Assembly: GCA_964007475.1 (NCBI GenBank)
Contig: OZ023274.1
Span: 95,985,750 to 96,049,749 of the forward strand
From: Hybos culiciformis
Taxonomy: Eukaryota > Arthropoda > Insecta > Diptera > Hybotidae
Reading direction: 5' to 3'
DNA length: 64,000 nucleotides
A program made the translations under genes and the position numbers. Below, piece by piece: positions 26,001-38,651 of this stretch (positions are counted from its first letter, which is position 1; each line of letters starts with the position of its first letter). Under the pieces are notes generated by a model. The model had not been told where the DNA came from. It saw only the letters and a list, made by a program, of their open reading frames with translations, and did no database searches.

Positions 26001-29000
26001 AAAAAAAATTAAATTTATTCTAGAAAAGGTTTATCACGAATTTCTTCTTGTTTATATTTTAGTTAATTAATATTGAACAACAAACATAGTTTAATTTTTA
26101 TAGTATTTTATCTTTACTTTAACTCTGTATTCGCATTCCATCGACCATCAGTCCATCGTTCAACTCTTTTCTATTCAAATTTAAGCTATCTACTGAGTAG
26201 ACTAATCCCATTTACTTTTCTTTAAGGATCAAGTTCAAATGGTACAATAATAGAGAATTCCAGCATGGTACAACAAATTGTTTTTTAATTTTTCAATTTC
26301 AATCAATATTGCAGGATCCTTTCCTTACTCACTATATAAGAAATCCTGCCGCTTCATCGACTTTCTTAATTTCAATTTAAATATTATAAGAAAATTTTCT
26401 TGTCATTACTAACTACAATTCTAATTAGCTTAAAAAAATTTTTTTTTGGAAAATTAATTTTCTTCTTTTTAGGCATTAATACTTAGAACGGAAATTTGAG
26501 AAAATCATTATTTTTTAGTAAACATTTCTAATTTTTTATTTTTTTGTCTTATGGAAATCTGATATTTTAATGATGTTTTTTTTTTCAAAAAAGGAGAAAA
26601 AAAAATAAAATGAAAAATTTCAGTGATAATTTTCATCACCAAATAAATTTCTACACGAAAAATTGGTAATATTTTATTTTTAATTATATTCCTCTATTGT
26701 CTTTACACAGCTTTTTCAGCATAACAGAGACTTTATAATTAAATTTCACATAATTTGATATTATTTTTAAAATAAAAAAAAAAAAAAAAAATTTCCCTTT
26801 CTTTCTTGAAACAATTTTCCTATAACAATGAGAAAAATATATAATTTTTTTTTCTCAACTTGTATTTTATTATTATCAAAGAAAATTTCTATATATAATA
26901 AAATGTTTTTAATGGGTTTTCTTTATTATTATTATTATTATTACTTTTGTTAAATAAAAAAAAAATAAAAATAATTTAATGTTTTAAAATGTTTCTATTC
27001 TAAGGGAAAAAATATACATTTATTTAGGGTAAATACTGAATAGTATGAATAGTTACAATTTACAATCGCAGGCTGAAGATAGAGATAGGTTGTGTAAAAA
27101 ACTAAAAATCAAATAAATTTACATTGCGATTGCGACAGTACAATCACATTTGTTTTTGAGTCATAATCTCAAAATGAAAATGGTGAGTATTAAATATATA
27201 GTTTTTTTTATCTCATTTTATAGTTAGAAATAAAAAATTAAGTACATTAAGAAGGCCTATATCCTTATTTGCATATAGACATCAAATTCTAATTTTCCTT
27301 ATTTTCAATGAATATAATATATTTTATAATTATGACCAATTTTTTGTTTTTTTTTTGTTTTACACATTTTTTGGAGTGAGTGTAAAAATCTAAAATTTTG
27401 AAAATAGAAATTCTTCAACCCAAAAAAAACAATCTCAAATTTTCTTTTGTTGTGGCAAAATGAGTTTTCCATTATTAGATATTTTGTGCAAGCTATATAT
27501 TACTGAAATATAAGTATATAAACATATATGTATATAAAAAATTTCATTATCAGTGTGAAAAAAGCCAAGTGAATTTTTTTTTTTTTGTTTCTGTAAATTA
27601 AAACTCATTTACTCCCCAAGGTGCGATGTAATTACCGGTAAAAATTGGTAACAAAATTATATAAAATTGTTATAAATTTTATTTTATAAAATTTTATATA
27701 TACATATAACAGAGACAAATTACAGAAAATTAAAATAGAATATTATTTTGGATAAAAATTTTCATGCCTTTGGGGAACAGTATTTTATATAACAACGCTT
27801 GGAAAATATTTGTTTAAGGATCTAGGAAAATATTTATTTTTTTTTCTTTCACTATATAGATAAAACCTATAAGAGTGACTCAGTTTTTTAAGTCCTTAAA
27901 AGTTATTAAATTAAAAAAAAGTTTTTTTTAATAAGTATTTTATATTTATATCAGTGCAGTTAAATATTATAATATATGTTTTGAACATATTATTGTTGAA
28001 CATACAACATTGAAATATGTTCTTGTGCATAAATGGAAATACACTTCGTTTCGTTATATAATTTGGTGTCTACGCTTATCAAGAAGAAAACAAAAAATTT
28101 AACTTGCATTAGTTTTTAATATCTATTTAATATCTACTCATTTCAATTGCCAAAATAAATGTTATCGATAATCTTTATGCGGAAATGAAACCGAGAAATT
28201 AAATGGCATTGAAATGTGAATAAATTGTACATAGATCTAACACAATACACAATGCTAAAGTATTGAATAAGTCTTTAATTATAAATCTTTAAAAAAGCAA
28301 TTTTTTTTTTTAAATTGAAAATAATATTTGTTCACCTTGGCATACATATAATCTGGTGAATGTCCTATTCTGTATTATAGTAGATACACTTATCTTTATA
28401 TTTACATATATACATTTATTTTCTCATTGTTTTGTTAAAACATAAATTTTACTTTATACTTTTTAGGAAAATTACTTAAAAAAAAAAACTAGGTATATGC
28501 ATGTATATTAACGATAAATATATAAGATGCTGATTTTTTGATATTTTATGTAAAGATGTTATATACTTATAGTATTGTACTGTGAAGTTAAAGGACAGAA
28601 TAATAAAAGTTGGGGAGGTTTTTTCTTTCAACCGCACAAGGTATATAGCGAGTAGCATAATCAACAGGAGGGGTAAAGTTTTTCATTTTAAGTTTTCTTT
28701 AGCTGTTATGTTATTATATTATTGTTATTATTATTATTATTATTATAAGAGAAGTAATTTGAGTCACGTAAAAATGTAAAAAAAAAAAAAAAATTGTTTC
28801 ATATAAATAAAAATAACAATGAAAAAGAAATTGTATTAAGATTTATTATTTTTAATTTTTATTGTAAAATGTAGGCGTTAATAATAAAAATTATTATTTT
28901 TTTTTTGCATTTAATTTCTGTAAAGAAATTTTAGGTTTTCTTGTCCTGTTAATGGAAATTTGGAATTTATTATTTCATGGTTGAACATTAAAAAAAAAAA

Positions 29001-29294
29001 TTATTTTTATTAATTTAATGATATAATATGTAATTTATGTTAAATTCTATAGATATGAAAATTACATTAAAACGTAAGCATAACAATCGAACATATTTCC
29101 TTTGATATTTTTTTATTTTATTATCACTCGTAATAAAATTATTTGTTTCATTGCATATTTTTAGGTTCAGATTTTTAAACGAATTGAATACTTTTAATTG
29201 TACAAGTTAAATTTCGACTTTTTTTTAAAGCTAATCTAAAAAATAAAATTTCCGAACCCTTTTGTTAGCTTTTGAGTTCAAAATTCTTATGAAT

Positions 29295-29385
29295 GTAACT
29301 ACCCCATTTACGTTGCATCCACTGTACTACAGAGGAAATGACGTTAATGGCTTGTAACCAGCTTCTAAAACACATCCGGAATAGA
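29295..29385. other. Isolated GC-richer island of unknown nature
   Basis: About 90 bp of near-balanced composition in the desert. On the plus strand one frame reads TTPFTLHPLYYRGNDVNGL then a stop; on the minus strand another reads RSWLQAINVISSVVQWMQRK. Neither is recognised and neither has a convincing pair of splice sites. It could be a diverged exon, a structured RNA or a transposon relic. Confidence 0.25.
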
Positions 29386-30790
29386 AATACAAAAATCGAC
29401 TAATTTATCTACTTGGGCATGAATTCAAACAAACCTTAAAAAAAAACACAAACACAAAATAATAAAGAAAACTTAAAGTTTTTTAATTAAATTCTATATT
29501 TACCTAATGGTAATTTTCACCTTTAAATTTCTAATTTTTACATAAAAGATAAAGTATATTTTTTTTGGCAAGTAATATTATTCTTGTACATAATAAATTA
29601 AATTCGTATCGAAAAAAAAAAAAAAACAAAAAGAATTTTTTGACATTTAGGAGTTTTAATTTCTTTTTATTACTGTGTGTATTTTAATGAGAGGTTTTTC
29701 CATTTTAATGCAAATTAAATTCAAAAAATTATTGTGCCAAAAATATACCATGCCAAATTATTTTGTGGCTGTTAAATTTTTTAAAAAAATTATGAGCCAT
29801 TTATTTTGAATATAAATTAAATAATATTGTTTTTGGATTTATATTTTTATACAATGATTCGAATTTAACTTTGTTTTTGATGTACATACAGTAAAATATA
29901 TATTAATCTGTATTTGGATTAAATAATAATTTTAATATAATGTTATCTACACTGTATTTGGATTACAATTTATTATATGTTTGCAAATTTACTCTTACAC
30001 AAAGCCTTTATGTAGATTTAAGTATTAAAATAATACTCTAATACTCTAATTTTTCATAGATTATTATTTTAGTGCTTTTATTCAATATAAGTGCAATATA
30101 TATTGATACTTTATACTTTATAGTGATATACTATTGAAGTACAATAGTGTGATATCAAATTGAAGAACATTTAGAACGTGTATGCATAAACGGCAATCTA
30201 CCCCTAAGTTCGTTATTATATTTTATATTTTTAGTTCACTATAAAATTCACACTCGGGTAAACCTGTCTTATTTAACCAGCAGAACTTTGTTTACTAGAA
30301 AGATTATATCTTCTGCCTTATATTATATTATAGTTTAACTGGAATGCTATATGTATAATACCAAATTAAATAAAATGCATACTTCAAGATACTTCATAAA
30401 CAATTATTATTATTATTATGATTTTATCTTAAAGACCATCAACTATTATTTTTATACGTAAAAATATTTAATATTGCTCCCTATATATGTGTGTGGTGTA
30501 AATATAATATTATAATGTTATTTTCTTAACATCATTATAATATAAACAATATTTTCTATAAAGAAAAAGAAAAAATTTATATATTTTTTCATATTTTTTT
30601 TTATTAATATTATTACTTATTTTATAATATATGAAAATAAATAAAAAACCTCTTTTTATTTTTTTTTAATTCAATATATAGACTTTCAATGTTTTTCCAT
30701 GTCTATGATAATTTTATTAAGTATTTTTCGTGCATGTAGTGACTGAGTGAAAATAATTGTACATTCTTGGTTTTTCTTTTCTTATTATTT

Positions 30791-30801
30791 TGATGGCGCC
30801 A
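30791..30801 (+). promoter_or_regulatory. TGATGGCGCCA motif, inverted partner of the site at 23043
   Basis: Exact reverse complement of the 23043-23053 word, about 7.7 kb away and in opposite orientation, in DNA where such a G+C-rich word is rare. Possible CTCF-like core; not supported by anything else here. Confidence 0.2.
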
Positions 30802-30843
30802 GACATTTTTATTAAGTCATGTTTATATAGAGGGTGAAAATGC

Positions 30844-30873
30844 AAGCTCACTTATGTGAGCTTTTTTTTTTTG
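30844..30873 (+). other. 8-bp hairpin followed by a T run
   Basis: AAGCTCAC, a TTAT loop and GTGAGCTT form a perfect 8-bp stem directly followed by about 10 T. The form mimics a bacterial intrinsic terminator, but in this insect context it is not interpreted as one. Confidence 0.4.
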
Positions 30874-31764
30874 TTCGTAAATATTTTTCATATAAAATAT
30901 AGTTAAAACGATTTTCTAATTATCACCATTTTATTATATTAAAAGTTTTACGAATAAATTTTCTATCTAACGAACTTTGTTTAGTAATAAATACTATTAT
31001 ATTTATAGTTGAACAACGTGACCATTTTTATTTTTATTTTTTTTTAAACACGAAATAGCTAGAAATTGATGAAGTGAAAAGTGCAGGGTTGGAAGAATGA
31101 AAATAAGTTTTAAAATTGAAATATTGAAACTTGGAATAAAACATACATTAAGAGAGAATACATTTTTTGAAATTAATCCTCGTTACGCTTAGTAGATTCA
31201 TTTTAGACAAAAAAATATAGAAAAGTAGTATCGGTCCTGTTTTCAACATTTCGATTTAAGATATCTTGGTAAGATATCTTGAAACATATTTTTAATGAAA
31301 ATGAGATTAAAAAATTCGATGCAAGTTCGTTAGCCACTTTTAGGATCATGAAATAAATTAATAAAATTGTATACACCATACAATTATAATGGCTGTTAGA
31401 AGCTGTTTACATCATTAATAGTTTAAAAATAGTAAGTTCATATCAATGATGATATCAAAGAAGAATTTTATGAAGAAATATATAATTTTGCATTATTTTC
31501 AATTTATCAAATTTGATAAGTTACTGACACTTTCAGAAAAATACTTTATTAAAACCTTTTTATTTAAAATATTTTATCTCGATTTTATTTTTAAAACATT
31601 ATTCAATTATGTTATAGATAATTTGCATAAAACTATGCTTTTTTGATTGATCTGCTATATTGTAGGATAGCAGAATAATGGCTGAGCATTGAAAAAAGTA
31701 AAGTCATAAGCACTAGTTAGTGCATAAGACATACTAATGCTATATCTGATAGTCAGAAGAATGA

Positions 31765-31800
31765 ACTAAAGACATAATAATAAAACTAAAGACATAATAA
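31765..31800. repeat. Two tandem copies of a 20-bp unit
   Basis: ACTAAAGACATAATAATAAA followed by ACTAAAGACATAATAA. A simple slippage-type duplication. Confidence 0.8.
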
Positions 31801-32783
31801 TTCAATTTGAAAATCATTTACGAAATAATTGGTCCATATACCAAATGTTTTATTAGATTCAAAAAGAGTTACCATTAATTAGATTCTAACCTCAAGGAAA
31901 AGATTTATTTCTTTTTATCAAAATTATAATTTTTAATTTTCATAATTTTACAAATTTAAATAATATAATCGAATTTAATTTCAAAATATTTCCTTAGACC
32001 AATTTTATAGTTTTTTTACTTTGAGGTTAACTACATTTCTTATGAGATAGATATTGCCAGAAAATTTCACCAGATAAAAGTACTTAATTTTAGATGTTTT
32101 TATGAATCCATTAAATTCTCCTAACTAAAAAAGAAATTTCATTTTCACACATTGCCTTCCAGTGATTGAATGAAAATTATTTGGCAAAAATTTTCATTAC
32201 ATGAGCATTTTCGTTGCATAAGAGAGACGTTGAAAGGAAAAGTGGGACAACTAAAATGTTTGTAATAAAGGAAGATACATTTATTTGAAACTTTTTATTT
32301 TTTTAATATTAATAACTAGAAAAAGGAAATAAAAATAAAATGAACAAAAATCAAGTTCTAAAATTCCGCAACGACTATAAGATTTTCTATAGTTTGTCTG
32401 ATGACGTACTTTGAAATAAAAAAGTTAATCCTTCCGTTTACAGATTTTAATAATATAATCTAAGCATAGTATGATAAGTACATAGTTCACAAAATAATCT
32501 AAAAAATTTAAATTTTTTTCGTTGAGCCTGTTTTCCTTTCAACTCGTCATATGAATGTGGCAGTTTTTAATCATATTTCATTCCCATACGAATTTAATGT
32601 TTTCATTAAAAAAAATAAAATTTATTTCATAAATAAAATGCCAAAATAATAATGGTGTTATAATTAGAAAAGTAATTAAAATTATTATGTCATAAAAATA
32701 TGTAATATTAATTTTTAAATAATAAAATATAGTAATTTAAAAGTCCTAAATTATTACTTTTAGAAGAAGTAGGTATATACCAT

Positions 32784-32871
32784 CAGACTTCGTTTATAGA
32801 TGGTTGGAGAAAAACAATAAAATATAGCACTTAGTTTTTCAACCATTTCAACCATATGGTACTGAAGTCTG
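32784..32871. ncRNA. Imperfect 88-nt hairpin, weak precursor-RNA candidate
   Basis: CAGACTTC at one end pairs with GAAGTCTG at the other; an inner GAGAAAAAC/GTTTTTC stem and ATGGTTG/CAACCAT pairing close around a 15-20-nt A+T-rich loop. The size fits a microRNA precursor, but the stem has sizeable asymmetric bulges, and short foldback transposons look the same. No expression evidence. Confidence 0.2.
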
Positions 32872-35020
32872 GACGTAAGCTTACCAGACGTCTATTTATA
32901 ATATAAGTAAATTATTGGCACAATAAATTCAATTGAAGGCTTTCTTTAAAATCTTCAGTTCAAAGATTTGTTTATTCAAAATTTAAATTCAAATATTTAC
33001 AAATCAACGAAAAATAAACAATTTCAATAATATAATCTTACCTCCTTTTATCCAGAAAATTTATTATATTTACTGAATTTATTTTATTTTTTCATATCTT
33101 ATGAATTTATGCTGATTTATGGCGACACCATTTGAATAATTGCAATAAAAAAAATAAAATGCAATCTGACGAAAGTATATGTTTACAAGCTAATATGAAC
33201 AAATACATTATAATACTAGTTTGACGTCTAAGTGAAAATACGAGATAACATTTGAAATTTTAAAATTTGAATAATAATTTTTTAAGTAATAAAGAAAATC
33301 AGAAAAAAAAAGAAAAAGTTAAAGAAAACCAAATGAAAACATAAAACAGCATAATATTTGACTATCAGACTATGTCAGACATAAAGAAGATTTGTTTATC
33401 TCAAATAAATCCTTTTATCATATTTTATTTTCAATGAAAATTTCATTTTCACTGAAAATCTTTTATATATAGTGTTATGTTAAGATATTAACGCGAGAAA
33501 AATGGAAATGAACTCATATTTGAATGATGGTCAACCCCTTAATTTTCCAATAAAGGGAAAACAAAAAATTGAATAAAATAATACAAAAAAGAAAATAAAT
33601 AAAAATAAAAATAACGAAAAACAAAAAAGAAAAATAAAATATATTTTTTTTGTTTTTATCCTTGATATTCATAGAAATTTTTAAGGAAAATTTTTATTTT
33701 CTTAAAATTATACAAAATTTTTCTATATAAAACTTTTACATAAAATAAACAAAATTTATAACATGCTAATCAATTTTTTTTGTTTTTCCTTTTTAATATT
33801 CGGAAACAAAATAATAAAAATCAACAACAATATAATAAAATAAAAATAAATAACAAAAATTTATTTGGTTTTTTTTTTTTTTTGTTTTTATTTATTTATT
33901 TTTCTTGGCGAATTAAAAAAAAAAACTTTCACAATAAATTTATATAATAAGAAAATATAAAAAAAAAAAAAACAAAATTATAAAATATCAGACAGTGAAA
34001 ATGCAATTTTCATCTTCGCTGCATGAATGAATCAAAACTTTGGTGGTTCTGTTTTTTCCTTACCGACAGCAAGTTATTAATTCTTTTTCGAACTTATTTT
34101 ATTTCTTATTTGCTCAGCTTTTGCCTACTTAATGACATTTATATATATTTTGAATGAAGATTTTCTTGCTCTAACTACGACTTTATTATTATACTAAATG
34201 AATCACCTTAAAGAATTTAGGTGGTTCGATTATGGAATTCAATATGTGAGTTTTCATACCTGCTGAAAAATACACAAACTTTATACTCTTACTCGTTGAT
34301 AATTTCATTTTATTAATTTTCTTTTATAATATTAATAAATTTTGGGCTCATAAATTCATTTGCATAAATAATAAAAATAAAATATCGAGAGTGTATAAAT
34401 ATGTGTATAGATATAATTTAAGTAAAAGTTATGTATTTAATTGAATTGTCACTTTCATGAAAAAGTTTTTTTTTAACAATTATTTTCAAAGTGAAATTAA
34501 AATCAAGCCATAAGCCAAAAAGTTTAAACCACAGAATATTTTGTGTTGAAAAAAAAAAAAAGAAATTCTCTTTTCATTTAAACATTATTGTCAAAATGGT
34601 AAAAAAAAAAAAAAAAAAACAAAAAAAAAATTGCTAACTTTGAAAAAGTTTATTATTTTTTTTCTTCTTTTTCTTATATTGCAATATATATATATTAAAA
34701 AATAATTGGTTAAATTGGAATTCCATGGAAATGTACGTACCTATATCATAAATTTTAATAGGGTATTCAATATACAATTTATTTTATTTTATTTTTTTTT
34801 TTTATTTTTGTAAATTTTGCGAATTGTTTATTTTCTTAAGAAACATTACAAAAAAAAATCTAGTTTTTGATGTCCAGAAAATTTAAAAAAATAACCATAT
34901 TTTTTGTCGATTAAACAGTTGATGCCTGTTTATATTTACATTTTCGGCTTGAAACTATATTGCGCTTATGTACAACGTAAAATGATTGTTCTTGTATAAA
35001 AAATATAAAGTATTTATCGT

Positions 35021-35266
35021 CTGCTGAGAAATGAAACAACGTATGACATTTATACGTCATTATTTGACAATAGCACCATTCGATTCCTCGTACTCGATTT
35101 TATAAGTACAACTACTTTGCAATATTCTTAATGTTGATTAAAATGTGTTTTTTAGATGAAAATTGTACGCTACTTGATATTTTTTCATACGTTTTTTTTA
35201 ATTTTCTTTAAATTCAAATTACTCGAAACTATACTTTTCATTATACGTTGTTTCATTTCTGAGCAG
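35021..35266. mobile_element. Short inverted-repeat element (MITE-like), 246 bp
   Basis: The left end CTGCTGAGAAATGAAACAAC continues into GTATGA. The right end, read in reverse, is CTGCTCAGAAATGAAACAAC followed by GTATAATGA, so the terminal inverted repeats are about 25 bp with one mismatch. I could not define a convincing target-site duplication, so the superfamily is open. No coding capacity. Confidence 0.7.
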
Positions 35267-36904
35267 GCGTTATGTACAAAGAATGTTTGAAATTAATATT
35301 GTGATTGAAATTCTAATTTATAAGTCTGTTGTCTAAAAACAATAAATTGAGAACAAAACTAAACTTAAATGATTTATTTTACATTTGATCACATTATGGT
35401 TTTGGTTTTGTTGATTTGACAGTAAATCCCATTCCGAAGAATAGGTTGCTGTGTCAGTTCCGTATATCCTTTAGTAATGTATTTAAAATAAAACTATATA
35501 GCTGATTTTCCACCAACATTTTTTTTTTAGTGCATATATAAAAATTATTTAAACATTTCACAATCGTAAATTTATAAAATTCCCTATTTTGGGCAATAAA
35601 AATTTATAATATACTGACTGTAGTTGTACAAAATACTATTCTTTCGTAAAAAAAAAAAAATTAAAATTAAAGCAGTTTTTCATTTAACAATTCAAAAAGA
35701 ATTAAATATATATTTATATATATATTTTATAAAATTAAAGAATTTAAGAAATTGTTATATCAATGAATAATGGACATAATTTTTCTTTTGATTTGATCCC
35801 AAAAGCAATTTTTAAAAAAATACTTATATATTTCGTTGTGGTTTCAAAAGCACAAAATTTTTGCTCTCCAATATAAGATTTATTTAGTTTTTACCCTGAA
35901 CTTGTTTTTTTTTTTGTCTTTTAAAAAAAAGTTTTAAAAGAAAATTTTATTTCTTTTGATTTCCATTTCAATGAAAATCAAAAAAAAAATTCAAAAACTT
36001 ATTATGGGTAAGAATGAATTCGATAGTTTGGAAACTGAACAAATCTTCCTTAAATCTAATTAAAGTTCTAGATGTTGGGGTTGTAACTTATCAGAGCCTG
36101 GGGTTCTGTCGGTTGCAAAAGTCTGATAAAAAAAACACTTCAGTCATAGTTCAAAAATAAATAATTTTAATTTAAGTTTAGACGCAAAACCTTAAATCCA
36201 GCAAAACATGTTCAACAAATGTTAATAAGAAAATTATTTCAAAATTTTTATTTCCCGAAAATGTGTAAGCTTCAAAGTTAAGTACATAAAATAAAAATAT
36301 AAATATATAAGAACAATAATAAGAGAAAACTTTTATCGTATAAGAATAAAAAAAAAACAAAACTAACCATAACTTTTAATGTTATAATATAGTTCTTTTT
36401 ATGTCAATTTTTGGGGTGAATGTTATAATAATAATAAAAATAAAAGAAATCATAGACCGGAAATATTTTTTAATGTATCCTATTTATCTTTTTCTTTCAA
36501 AATTTTATACATTTATGCGGCTGGAAGTACATACATATTTATAGAGTAATGAAAATTGAGGAAAACAGATTTGTATGTACTCAGTCTAAGAAAAGAAAAA
36601 TTTATATTTTTTTATACATATATGCAAAAAATTTAAAATTATGGAATGCATTTTTTTTTAAATATATAAATATTGCGGCATAGGTACTTTTTCCTTTAAT
36701 AAGATATTATTGATATTTTTTTACCATAAATATCTAAGGTTCATAATTTTGTTACATAAAAGTATATATTTTTTTTTTTTTCAGATAATTGAAGAAAAAT
36801 ATTTCCAAAAATAAAGAAAAAAAATTGTAATCAAAAAATCATTATGGGATTAGTTAATTGCATTGCATATTAAGCGCAATCTAGGACTTAACGCAAGGTG
36901 TAAG

Positions 36905-37388
36905 CAGGGCCGGCTTAAGCTGGAAGCGTTGGATGCAAAGCATCGGGGCGCCTCTTGTAAAGGGCGCTTGTAAAAAATAGAATTTTAGTCGCAAGAAAGA
37001 TTAGTTGGTTTAGCAAATTATATCGATTGAAAGTGATATATGCGACAAATTGGAAATACATAATGTAATTGATGAATTTGCAAGTTTAAAAGCTAGAAAA
37101 GTGAATATCTAGAATCTAGATTCTAGAATGATAGTTTTGTTTGTTTTTATACAAAATTTTATTCATCGTATGTTATATTACAGAATAATATGGTTTCAAT
37201 AAAATAAAAAAATATGTAAACAAAATTAAACTAGTATTTTAGTTGAAAAAGAATTATTAATTTTTTATTATATTTTTATTACAAATTTAACATTGCCAAT
37301 TGAATTATTTTAAGTCCTAAAAACCAATAAAAATGGGCGTCTAAAATGAATTTCGCATCGGGCGCTACTAATGCTAGAGCCGGCACTG
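36905..37388. mobile_element. hAT MITE, 484 bp, exact 8-bp target duplication
   Basis: Starts CAGGGCCGGCTTAAGC and ends (other strand) CAGTGCCGGCTCTAGC. It is bounded by GGTGTAAG on both sides (36897-36904 and 37389-37396). GGGGCGCC and GGGCGC words lie just inside the ends. Internally A+T-rich with no transposase. The termini resemble those of the 45594-45963 element, so the two probably belong to one or related families. Confidence 0.92.
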
Positions 37389-37930
37389 GGTGTAAGGTAT
37401 AAGTTCTAATATAACTTCTAATACGATTTTAACTTGATATTTTTTAGCCTGTTTTAAATCAAAAATGAAAAAAATTTACACGATTTTATTATTTAAATAT
37501 GTACTAAAAAGTAGAAAATAAAACTCAGTATAATTTGCGAATCTAAGAACAATTTTAATGTCATTTCAAAATATTTAAGATATTTTATTTAGATTATTTT
37601 AGATAATTGCATTAACTATAAATTTAAGAAATCTAAAGTAAAATAAAATGATAATGATCCATCCTAATTTGCAAACTCAAATACAAAATTATTACATTTT
37701 ATGTTTATTTTCATACTCTTTTTGGTGAAATTTCTGTGAGAGAATTAAAATTTTTTTATGATAATAAAATAAGCATTGCTTATTAAAAATTTGAACTCCT
37801 GGGCTTATTTATAATTCAGAATAGTAAGTCAATTATTTGATTTTTATTATTTTTTTTCTTATTATTAAAATAGTATTCGTAACATATTATTAAAAAAATA
37901 TATATTTATAAGTAGCATCACAAAATAAAC

Positions 37931-38651
37931 ATGTCAAAAAAACCAGTCTTGTACTACACAACTCGTAGTCAGCCATGACATGCAACATTATTATGTGCAG
38001 CTGCAGTTGGAGTAGATTTAGAAATGCGGTAATTTATTTTTTTTTATAAACATAATTATACTGTTCAAAGAATATGTATGTTCAAATATGTTTTATTTCA
38101 GGGAAATGGATTTGAAACGAGGTGATCATATGACTCCGCAATTTCTTAAAATTAATCCTCAGCACACAATACCGACTTTAGAGGATAATGGTGTTGTTTT
38201 GACCGATAGTCATGTCATTTGTGCTTACTTGGCTGATAAATATGCAAAAGATGACAGCTTATATCCAAAAGATTTTTTAAAACGATTGGACGTTCAAACT
38301 AAATTACATTTTGATTCGGGTCATGTCTTTGCTCGAATTCGTTTCTTATTTATCGTGATGTTAAAGGCATTGATGCTGAAAAAGTTTCATATATTCAGAA
38401 AACATTTGAAGTTTTGGAGAATTATTTAAAAGAACATTCCATATGTTTGCGGAAATAAATTAACAATTGCTGATTTATGTTTAATTGCATCTGTTTCATC
38501 GGTTACTGTTCATGCTCCAATTGATAACGAAAAGTATCCAAAATTAAATGCGTGGGTTGAGCGATTGGAAAAATTGCCGTACTATGAGAAAGCGAACGGA
38601 ATTGGTGCCAGAAGTCTTCAAAATTTAATACGAGACAAAGCATTATCATAA
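37931..38651 (+). pseudogene. Broken epsilon-class GST copy (first of the cluster)
   Basis: Two exons in the cluster's standard form (37931-38028 and 38102-38651, intron phase 2 after LEM). Compared with the intact copy at 39317, it has an in-frame TGA at 37976-37978 where that copy has TGC (Cys of the SPPCRA active-site loop), a 13-bp deletion just after 38347, and a one-base insertion near 38433. The two indels total -12, so the last part (YVCGNKLTIADLCLIASVSS to KALS) is back in frame. The exon 2 open frame from the first usable ATG stops at 38429. The polyadenylation word AATAAA overlaps the stop codon (38650-38655). The 5' flank resembles that of the next gene, so it arose by an older tandem duplication. 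It cannot make a normal GST. Confidence 0.92.

Larger units (their letters stand above)
18441..36904. other. Gene desert, 18.5 kb, no coding exon recognised
   Basis: Extremely A+T-rich throughout, with frequent A and T runs and (TAT)n microsatellites (for example near 26924 and 28723). I read both strands for spliced exons with codon-like structure and found none I could support. The open frames at 19705, 24644, 25546, 28582 and 31446 have amino-acid composition expected from random A+T-rich DNA. Small structured items inside (minisatellite, hairpins, foldback, a GC-richer island) are listed separately. It could be intergenic DNA or one or more long introns. Confidence 0.55.

Noticed and set aside
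30844..30873. Perfect hairpin plus T run resembling a bacterial intrinsic terminator
   Set aside because: The window is insect nuclear DNA with spliced genes and T runs everywhere; no bacterial-type gene adjoins it.
36086..36129. TTATCAGA...TCTGATAA inverted repeat
   Set aside because: Only an 8-9-bp stem with a 27-nt loop; too weak to call an element or RNA.
37976..37978. In-frame TGA at a cysteine position in a GST, possibly selenocysteine
   Set aside because: The same copy carries a 13-bp deletion and a 1-bp insertion that destroy the frame, and no SECIS-like element was noted after the stop. A pseudogene explains all three changes.
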